Assembly: GCF_937906425.1 (NCBI RefSeq)
Contig: NZ_CALCYR010000002.1
Location: 1-9,390 of the forward strand
DNA from: an uncultured Methanobrevibacter sp.
GTDB lineage: Archaea > Methanobacteriota > Methanobacteria > Methanobacteriales > Methanobacteriaceae
Direction of reading: 5' to 3'
Length of the DNA stretch: 9,390 bases
Positions 5,378 through 9,390 of the stretch are shown here, piece after piece. A model generated the notes under the pieces. The model was not told where the DNA came from. It worked only from the letters and a program-made list of their open reading frames with translations, and did not search any database. The position numbers were made by a program, and so were the translations under genes. Numbering within the stretch: position 1 is the first letter of the stretch; each line of letters begins with the position of its first letter.

Positions 5378-5389
5378 TTCAAGTGGAAA
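5378..5389 (-). other. ORB-like sequence downstream of cdc6
   Basis: The minus strand reads TTTCCACTTGAA, one mismatch from the recalled mini-ORB core TTTACACTTGAA. It lies about 55 bases past the cdc6 stop. Confidence 0.35.
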
Positions 5390-5395
5390 AATTAT

Positions 5396-5438
5396 TAAAA
5401 AAAGTAAAATATAGAAAAGAATAAAAAAAAGAAAAAAA
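5396..5438 (-). terminator. T-tract terminator of cdc6
   Basis: Just past the cdc6 stop the minus strand has T7 (5432-5438), T8 (5423-5430) and a further T-run near 5397-5403, separated by single C or short breaks. This is a convincing archaeal poly-T terminator. Confidence 0.6.
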
Positions 5439-5442
5439 GAAA

Positions 5443-6561
5443 TTAAAGTTCAATATCCTTAAGGTCTTCAGGTGCAAATCTTAAAATGATTTCCCTTGAA
5501 TTGCCTCTAACTCCTTTTCCAGTAAATTTAGTATCAACCAACCTTAAGAATTCTAATTTTTCAAGAGCCCTATTGAAAGTGGCATAACTAACTCCAGCCT
5601 GTTCCTTAAATTGTTTAGACAAATCACCTGCAGTTTGAACTTCCTCATTGTCCATCAAAACAGACAATAAAGTTTTTTCAACATCATTCAAAGATTTAAT
5701 TGTTTCAATTAAATTAATAGGACTTTGTTTGGAAATTGCTTCCTCCACATGTTCCAGATTAATGGTTCTGCTTGCATTAGCCTCTGCAATATTACCTGCA
5801 ACTCTTAAAAGGTCAATACCTATCCTCAAGTCACCTTCCTCAAGAGTGTGATTAGCGATTTCCTCAAGAACCTCATCAGATATGACCCCTGGGAAAAATC
5901 CTGCCTTTGCCCTGTCTGAAAGAATGCTGAATATCTCAGAATAGCTATAAGGTTGGAAAATAATATCCTGAGGTATGAAAACGGTATTTACATTTTTATC
6001 TAAAGCAAATCTAAATTCCAAATCAGAAAGAATGGCAAAAATGCCTACCCTAACATCACCGAACTCTTCATATGCTCTTAAAAGATCATAAAAGACTTTA
6101 TTAGCATTTTGACTTTGGAATAAATAATTAACATCATCCAAAGCAACAACTAAAGCTTTACCTTCAGATGCAAGATATTTCATAACTTTATCATATATTC
6201 TTGAAAAAGGAACTCCTGTTTCAGGAGGTTGATGTCCAAAAATCTTTTTATAAATTTGAGAAAATATTCCAAAACGAGTAGTGTGAAGTTGACAATTAAT
6301 ATAACAGCAAATAACCTTATCTGAAGTACGTTCAACTAATTCAAAAACTTTTTTAACCGCTGTTGTTTTACCAGTAGCACAAGAACCCAATACAACAGTA
6401 TTGGTTGGACGGCCTCCGCGAATGGATGGTCTGATGGACATGGCCATACCTTCCATTTGAGTATCCCTAAAATTATAGTTGGGAGGCATGTAATCAGGAT
6501 TAAATGCATTTATGTTTTGAAATATTGTTTCATCAAACATCAAAATATCTTCAATTGCCAT
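5443..6561 (-). CDS. cdc6: Orc1/Cdc6 replication initiator
   Basis: This archaeal origin-recognition AAA+ protein binds origin repeats and helps load the MCM helicase. From the ATG at 6561 it has 372 residues, normal for the family. The order is: N-terminal segment containing NINAFNPDYMP; Walker A GSCATGKTT (59-67); Walker B LVVALDD (137-143); sensor 1 in FAILSD (175-180); sensor 2 GDLR (243-246); and a C-terminal winged-helix domain from about 283 to 368 with the DNA-contacting wing near KFTGKGVRGNSRE. The frame is open to 6684, but the extra 41 residues are AT-driven (Leu/Phe/Asn/Ile) and contain the promoter. A TATA box about 26 bases before 6561 and no ribosome-binding site point to a leaderless mRNA. 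Unlike its neighbours it lacks a Shine-Dalgarno. ORB-like sites occur on both sides, suggesting this initiator may serve a local origin. Confidence 0.95.
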   Translation of the reverse strand: MAIEDILMFDETIFQNINAFNPDYMPPNYNFRDTQMEGMAMSIRPSIRGGRPTNTVVLGSCATGKTTAVKKVFELVERTSDKVICCYINCQLHTTRFGIFSQIYKKIFGHQPPETGVPFSRIYDKVMKYLASEGKALVVALDDVNYLFQSQNANKVFYDLLRAYEEFGDVRVGIFAILSDLEFRFALDKNVNTVFIPQDIIFQPYSYSEIFSILSDRAKAGFFPGVISDEVLEEIANHTLEEGDLRIGIDLLRVAGNIAEANASRTINLEHVEEAISKQSPINLIETIKSLNDVEKTLLSVLMDNEEVQTAGDLSKQFKEQAGVSYATFNRALEKLEFLRLVDTKFTGKGVRGNSREIILRFAPEDLKDIEL

Positions 6562-6582
6562 ATAAAATAATTTATGATTAAT

Positions 6583-6595
6583 AATATAAAAAACT
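6583..6595 (-). promoter_or_regulatory. cdc6 TATA box with BRE-like flank
   Basis: The minus strand reads CGAAG then T-run then TTTATATT (core 6583-6590), centred about 26 bases from the ATG at 6561. That distance matches the archaeal TATA-to-start spacing and supports a leaderless transcript beginning at the ATG. Confidence 0.55.
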
Positions 6596-6784
6596 TCGTT
6601 AAAATTTGAAGAAATTTTTACATCGATATTGAAAAATAATAATTTTTTTAAAATATTCAAAAAACATGGCAAAAATTTAATCAAATAAATAAAAATTATT
6701 AAAAAAATAGTTTAATGGTTTAATGGGTAAAATTTAAAAAAACTAGTAAAATTTAATCAAAATAAAAACAAAAAACTAAAAATT

Positions 6785-6879
6785 AATTAAACAGTACAAA
6801 ATTAATTAAAAGGAAAAAAATACTAAAAAAATACTAAAAAAAAATACTAAAAAAAATACTAAAAAAAATACTAAAAAAA
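6785..6879. repeat. A-rich block with five TACT-A7-9 units (left flank)
   Basis: TACT followed by seven to nine A occurs at 6821, 6832, 6845, 6857 and 6869 (spacing 11, 13, 12, 12). It is preceded by an AATTAAAC...AATTAAAAGG segment that recurs, diverged, at 7313-7345. Spacing near a helical turn means the A-tracts are roughly in phase. Confidence 0.75.
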
Positions 6880-6922
6880 GGGGCTGTAAAAAATTTAACT
6901 GATATGTCTTTAATTTTAATAT

Positions 6923-6963
6923 AACTTATTGATATTTTTTTATTTACAGTTGAACTTATTGAT
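6923..6963 (+). repeat. 11-bp direct repeat beside the ORB-like site
   Basis: AACTTATTGAT occurs at 6923-6933 and 6953-6963, 30 bases apart. The second copy overlaps the last two bases of the ORB-like 13-mer. Confidence 0.6.
6942..6954 (+). other. ORB-like site, left member of an inverted pair
   Basis: ATTTACAGTTGAA contains TTTACAGTTGAA, one mismatch from the mini-ORB core recalled for Methanothermobacter (TTTACACTTGAA). Its exact inverted copy lies at 7171-7183. Confidence 0.45.
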
Positions 6964-6998
6964 TGCCACTAAATTTAGAAATAATATGGTAATCAATA
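6957..6998. repeat. 12-bp inverted repeat with palindromic loop
   Basis: TATTGATTGCCA (6957-6968) pairs with TGGTAATCAATA (6987-6998) with one G-T wobble, closing an 18-base loop that itself includes the perfect palindrome CTAAATTTAG (6969-6978). Confidence 0.7.
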
Positions 6999-7170
6999 GT
7001 TAAAATTAATTTAATTAATTTTACATTAAATTAAATTGAAACTTGGGCGGAATAAATCAAAAATAATCCATCGTCCATTAATTTAAATGAAAGTTACTAA
7101 AAAAAGATTGATAAATCAATAATCAAATATACATAATTTTTAACAAAAAGAAAGAATTAAAAATCTTAAT

Positions 7171-7183
7171 TTCAACTGTAAAT
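7171..7183 (-). other. ORB-like site, right member of an inverted pair
   Basis: The minus strand reads ATTTACAGTTGAA, identical to 6942-6954. The two sites face each other across 216 bases, an arrangement seen at archaeal origins but also expected of terminal inverted repeats of a small mobile element. Confidence 0.45.
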
Positions 7184-7198
7184 CAATATAAAAAGCTT

Positions 7199-7250
7199 TA
7201 AATAAGTAGCGGAGCTTATTTATAAATATGCAACAAAAAACAAACTCCGC
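7199..7250. repeat. Overlapping hairpins including a GC stem
   Basis: TAAATAAG (7199-7206) pairs with CTTATTTA (7215-7222) around the loop TAGCGGAG. The loop's GCGGAG (7209-7214) also pairs with CTCCGC (7245-7250). The two pairings can coexist as a pseudoknot, or compete. Confidence 0.6.
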
Positions 7251-7320
7251 AAATAATATTTTGGTCTTTGATTTATTTAAATTTTTTGTCGAACCTAAAA
7301 AAATACTAAAAAATAATTAA
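7228..7320 (+). CDS. Possible leaderless 30-residue frame, relic or small gene
   Basis: A TATA-like CTTTAAATA (7196-7204) lies about 28 bases before the ATG at 7228, the spacing of a leaderless archaeal gene. The product begins MQQKTNSANNILVFDLFKFF and ends where the frame runs into the A-rich repeat block, which supplies the stop. The first 25 residues look protein-like while the last few are repeat-derived, so this may be the start of a gene (for example a transposase) cut off by the repeats. I do not recognise it and there is no Shine-Dalgarno. Confidence 0.3.
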   Translation: MQQKTNSANNILVFDLFKFFVEPKKILKNN

Positions 7321-7400
7321 ACTGCAAAAAAAATAAATTAAAAGAGAAAAAAATACTAAAAAAAATACTAAAAAATAATTAAACTGTAAAAAATATTAAA
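7313..7400. repeat. A-rich block (right flank), related to 6785-6879
   Basis: It contains AATAATTAAACTGCAAAA, then AATTAAAAGAG with TACT-A units (7354, 7366), then a second AATAATTAAACTGTAAAA (7375 on). It repeats, diverged, the layout of the block at 6785-6879, so similar sequences bracket the structured region. Confidence 0.65.
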
Positions 7401-7440
7401 AAAAATCAGAACAAAAAAACGAAAAAGAAAAAATTTAGTT
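7381..7440 (-). terminator. T-tract terminator of mptE
   Basis: Downstream of the mptE stop the minus strand shows several T-runs of six to eight over 7390-7435, a plausible poly-T terminator. Confidence 0.4.
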
Positions 7441-7457
7441 AAAAAACAGAAACTCCA

Positions 7458-8189
7458 TCATTTAACCAAATTATCAATTTCAACATCAATATTTTCTTTA
7501 ATCCAATTTGTAAGTCTTTCAGCATAAACTAACTTTTTAGCCTTAACCTCATCTGCAGGACCGGTCTCCCCATCAATATCAGGTCTTGAATATTTTGTAA
7601 CAACAGTTCCAAAGTCCATACCTGCAAGAGTCATTTCGCCTATTCCAAGTTCACAGGCTAAAAACATAGCCCTGTCACCATCGGTGAAACCGCCAAAATT
7701 ATAGAGATTGCCTACAGGAACTGATTGGGTTGTTCCAAGGATTTTATTAAAGCTTGTAGTCCATAAGTCAATATCATCCTCATTGTTACCATGGGCATGG
7801 ATTACAAAATAAGAACCTAATGTATTTGCAGTCAATAAATCAGAGACCTTGCCATCCAAATCAGTTACAATAATGTCTGGAATAATATCCTCTTCCAAAA
7901 GAGCGGTTGTAGCTCCATCTGCAGCAATTAGAACATAATTTCTTAAAGTGTATTCTGATTTTAACTTTTCAATATGTTCTTTTAAGGAAGGGCCGGCTCC
8001 AAAAACAATAGCCTTATCACATCTTCCCTTCTTATACATGATTTCATCATACAAGTCATCGATTGTCAAACAGCCATGATCTTCCAAGATTTCATCCAAT
8101 AAGTCTGCAGACTTTTCATCATCATCTCTTGAAAACCCAAAATCACCTAGGATTTCTTCATACCAAGTTTCCCATTCATTTATATCCAT
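7458..8189 (-). CDS. mptE: 6-hydroxymethyl-7,8-dihydropterin pyrophosphokinase
   Basis: MptE (DUF115 family, type member MJ1634) transfers pyrophosphate from ATP to 6-hydroxymethyl-7,8-dihydropterin in the synthesis of tetrahydromethanopterin, the C1 carrier of methanogenesis. It is unrelated in sequence to bacterial FolK. From the ATG at 8189 the product is 243 residues. Visible family blocks are GAGPSL (64-69), AADGA (89-93), DIIVTDLDG (105-113), HAHGNN (131-136), GGFTDGDRA (166-174) and GMDFG (190-194), with a Lys-rich C-terminal helix. The acidic N-terminus (about 1-55) is usual. The frame extends to a GTG at 8201, but those bases form GTGGTG, the ribosome-binding site for 8189. The gene stands 272 bp from surE with a repeat array between. 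Its presence is the strongest sign that the host is a methanogen. Confidence 0.93.
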   Translation of the reverse strand: MDINEWETWYEEILGDFGFSRDDDEKSADLLDEILEDHGCLTIDDLYDEIMYKKGRCDKAIVFGAGPSLKEHIEKLKSEYTLRNYVLIAADGATTALLEEDIIPDIIVTDLDGKVSDLLTANTLGSYFVIHAHGNNEDDIDLWTTSFNKILGTTQSVPVGNLYNFGGFTDGDRAMFLACELGIGEMTLAGMDFGTVVTKYSRPDIDGETGPADEVKAKKLVYAERLTNWIKENIDVEIDNLVK

Positions 8190-8195
8190 AAAAAA

Positions 8196-8201
8196 CACCA
8201 C
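8196..8201 (-). promoter_or_regulatory. Shine-Dalgarno deciding the mptE start
   Basis: GTGGTG on the minus strand precedes T6 and the ATG at 8189. It coincides with an in-frame GTG that would otherwise be called as the start. Confidence 0.6.
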
Positions 8202-8294
8202 TAAAGAAAATAAAATTTAAACAATGCCTAAATTAAAAATTAAACAATTAAAAACTAATAATAAAACAATCAATAAATTAAAGAATTAAACACT

Positions 8295-8373
8295 TAATAA
8301 ACAAATAATAAACAAATAATAAACAAATAATAAACAAATAATAAACAAATAAACAAATAAACAAATAAACAAA
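8295..8373. repeat. Tandem array of five 11-bp and three 8-bp units
   Basis: TAATAAACAAA is repeated exactly at 8295, 8306, 8317, 8328 and 8339, followed by TAAACAAA at 8350, 8358 and 8366. The 8-bp unit is the 11-bp unit lacking TAA, which suggests replication slippage with a nested deletion. The array lies between the surE stop and the mptE promoter. On the transcribed strand it is T-rich and could help end surE transcription. The reading frame across it is low-complexity and not a gene. Confidence 0.92.
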
Positions 8374-8461
8374 TAATGAATTAAAAACAATGAAACAATG
8401 AAAATTAAATAATAAATCAATGAAATATAAAAAAACTAAATAAAACAATTTAAATTTAAAT

Positions 8462-9241
8462 TCACCAGTTCTTAAGACTTTCAATATTTCCAGTCAAGTC
8501 AATATGCAATGGAGTCAAACTAGGATATTTCCCAATAAGCAATGCATGACCGTCAGTTCCTTCAGGATATTCTTCGACCAATTGGGGAACAATCATGATT
8601 GTATCATTTCCATCGTCATCAACCCTTTCATAAATAAAGGATTCCAACATTTTAGGAGCAAGAGAGGTAATCTTAATCTCATCGGATTTAGGATGTGAAG
8701 GAACATTTAAATTCAATAGATTTACATCTTCAGGAAATCCTTCCTCAAGAACCTTTTTTACCACCTTTGCCAATATTTCCTGTGCAAAAGCATAATCCGC
8801 CTCAACATACCAATTACCTTCCTCATCTTGCTTGAAAGCATCATCTTCCAAAAAGAGAGAACATGCAATTGCAGGAATTCCTTGAGAAACAGCTTCAAGT
8901 GCAGCGCATACAGTTCCAGAAGTGGTTATTTCAACTCCAATGTTAATTCCAGGATTGATACCTGTAACAACCAGATCAGGCTTTTCATCACAAATGTAAT
9001 TTATACCTACATTGACTGAATCTGCCGGAGTTCCAGAAAGACCAAAAGCATTAGTTCCATCCTCCAATTCATATTCATCAAGATATAAGTGTTTCATGAT
9101 ATTGACTTTACGCCCCACACTACTGTTGTTCTCCTTTGGAGCTACAACAATTATATTGGCCAAATCCTCAAGAGCCTGTTTGGAAGCTAAAATTCCAGGA
9201 GCCATAACCCCATCATCATTAGATATTAAAATATTTTTCAT
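8462..9241 (-). CDS. surE: 5'/3'-nucleotidase SurE
   Basis: SurE is a divalent-metal-dependent phosphatase acting on nucleoside 5'- and 3'-monophosphates, in salvage or nucleotide housekeeping. This 259-residue protein has the diagnostic N-terminus ILISNDDG with metal ligands Asp9 and Asp10, then APKENNSS (34-41; Ser40 a likely ligand), LSGTPADSV (68-76), the TGINPGINIG loop (93-102, Asn96 a likely ligand) and TSGTVCAALEA (107-117). Length is normal. The frame opens at 9268, but AGGTG at 9249-9253 followed by seven bases and the ATG at 9241 marks the true start; the family N-terminus also begins there. A TATA-like AAATAAATAT lies near 9270-9280. Upstream, phased A-tracts run to the window edge. 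It may cooperate with the phosphorylase at 1037 in nucleotide salvage, but they are far apart and this is inference. Confidence 0.95.
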   Translation of the reverse strand: MKNILISNDDGVMAPGILASKQALEDLANIIVVAPKENNSSVGRKVNIMKHLYLDEYELEDGTNAFGLSGTPADSVNVGINYICDEKPDLVVTGINPGINIGVEITTSGTVCAALEAVSQGIPAIACSLFLEDDAFKQDEEGNWYVEADYAFAQEILAKVVKKVLEEGFPEDVNLLNLNVPSHPKSDEIKITSLAPKMLESFIYERVDDDGNDTIMIVPQLVEEYPEGTDGHALLIGKYPSLTPLHIDLTGNIESLKNW

Positions 9242-9248
9242 AAAATTA

Positions 9249-9253
9249 CACCT
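9249..9253 (-). promoter_or_regulatory. Shine-Dalgarno deciding the surE start
   Basis: The minus strand reads AGGTG, then TAATTTT, then ATG at 9241, which excludes the longer version beginning at 9268. Confidence 0.65.
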
Positions 9254-9310
9254 AAATGAAATACTCAAGATATTTATTTACAAATCGTTTTAAAAACTTA
9301 AATTAATCTA

Positions 9311-9390
9311 AAAACTAATTAAAATTAATTAAAATTAATTAAAACTAATTAAAACTAATTAAAACTAATTAAAACTAATTAAAACTAATT
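9311..9390. repeat. 10-bp tandem repeat, at least eight units, runs off the window
   Basis: AAAACTAATT or AAAATTAATT is repeated every 10 bases from 9311 to the last base (variants with T at 9321 and 9331, with C in the other six). An A4 tract recurs once per 10 bp on the same face of the helix, which predicts intrinsically curved DNA upstream of surE. The full extent lies outside the window. Confidence 0.92.

Larger units (their letters stand above)
6685..7457. other. Long structured spacer upstream of cdc6: candidate replication origin
   Basis: No established gene occupies this region between mptE and cdc6. In order it holds an ATACTAAAAAA array (6814-6879), a GGGG patch, two inverted ORB-like 13-mers (6942-6954 and 7171-7183) enclosing 216 bases of AT-rich DNA with a 12-bp hairpin, a GC stem at 7209-7250 overlapping an 8-bp hairpin, a possible 30-residue frame (7228-7320), and a second repeat block (7313-7400) resembling the first. 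An origin beside cdc6 is the family expectation in archaea. A decayed insertion element is the main alternative. Confidence 0.4.

Noticed and set aside
6562..6684. 41-residue N-terminal extension of Cdc6
   Set aside because: The extension is low-complexity, contains the likely TATA box, and the recognisable family N-terminus starts at 6561.
8278..8484. 68-residue Phe/Leu/Ile/Tyr-rich minus-strand frame that looks like a membrane peptide
   Set aside because: It is the translation of the 11/8-bp tandem repeat and flanking A/T sequence, overlaps the surE end, and has no start signals.

Overview
The window looks like chromosome of an AT-rich methanogenic archaeon, most likely Methanobrevibacter or a close relative in Methanobacteriales. 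The evidence is a tetrahydromethanopterin biosynthesis gene (mptE), an archaeal Orc1/Cdc6, the archease/RtcB pair, Shine-Dalgarno sites of the GGTGAT/GAGGTG type, archaeal TATA boxes, and very A/T-rich repeat-filled spacers. Genus is inferred from protein flavour and composition, not from a search.

Layout. Positions 1 to about 916 are a compositional island: a hand count gives 62 G+C in 120 bases at 241-360, against 13 in 60 at 1081-1140. It holds three tightly packed minus-strand genes that look like a phage or integrative-element module of Bacteroidota type: a small Xre-like regulator, an excisionase/MerR-like helix-turn-helix protein, and a replisome-organiser-like winged-helix protein that runs off the left edge. 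From about 917 rightwards the DNA is archaeal. It carries a 5'-methylthioadenosine/methylthioinosine phosphorylase homologue (1037-1810), rtcB (2070-3518), archease (3771-4244), a small plus-strand membrane or secreted peptide gene (4896-5084), cdc6 (5443-6561), mptE (7458-8189) and surE (8462-9241). All recognised archaeal genes are on the minus strand, widely spaced and probably transcribed singly; the small peptide gene is the only supported plus-strand gene.

How the genes relate. Archease is the activator of the RNA ligase RtcB and lies directly upstream of it, a tRNA-splicing/RNA-repair pair. The phosphorylase and SurE belong to nucleoside/nucleotide salvage, MptE to methanogenic cofactor synthesis, and Cdc6 to replication initiation. 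The long spacer upstream of cdc6 contains two inverted 13-bp sites closely resembling the mini-ORB I recall for Methanothermobacter, AT-rich DNA and strong dyads; further ORB-like sites lie on the other side of cdc6. This makes a replication origin a reasonable hypothesis, with a decayed mobile element as the rival.

For four genes the best Shine-Dalgarno match favours a start inside the longest open frame (rtcB 3518, archease 4244, mptE 8189, surE 9241). For cdc6 a TATA box about 26 bases upstream of 6561 favours a leaderless start there. The spacers carry several distinct tandem repeat families (35, 56, 57, 11/8, 12 and 10 bp periods), a 15-bp inverted-repeat element with an internal hairpin, and phased A-tracts at the right edge. 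No tRNA, rRNA or CRISPR array was seen.
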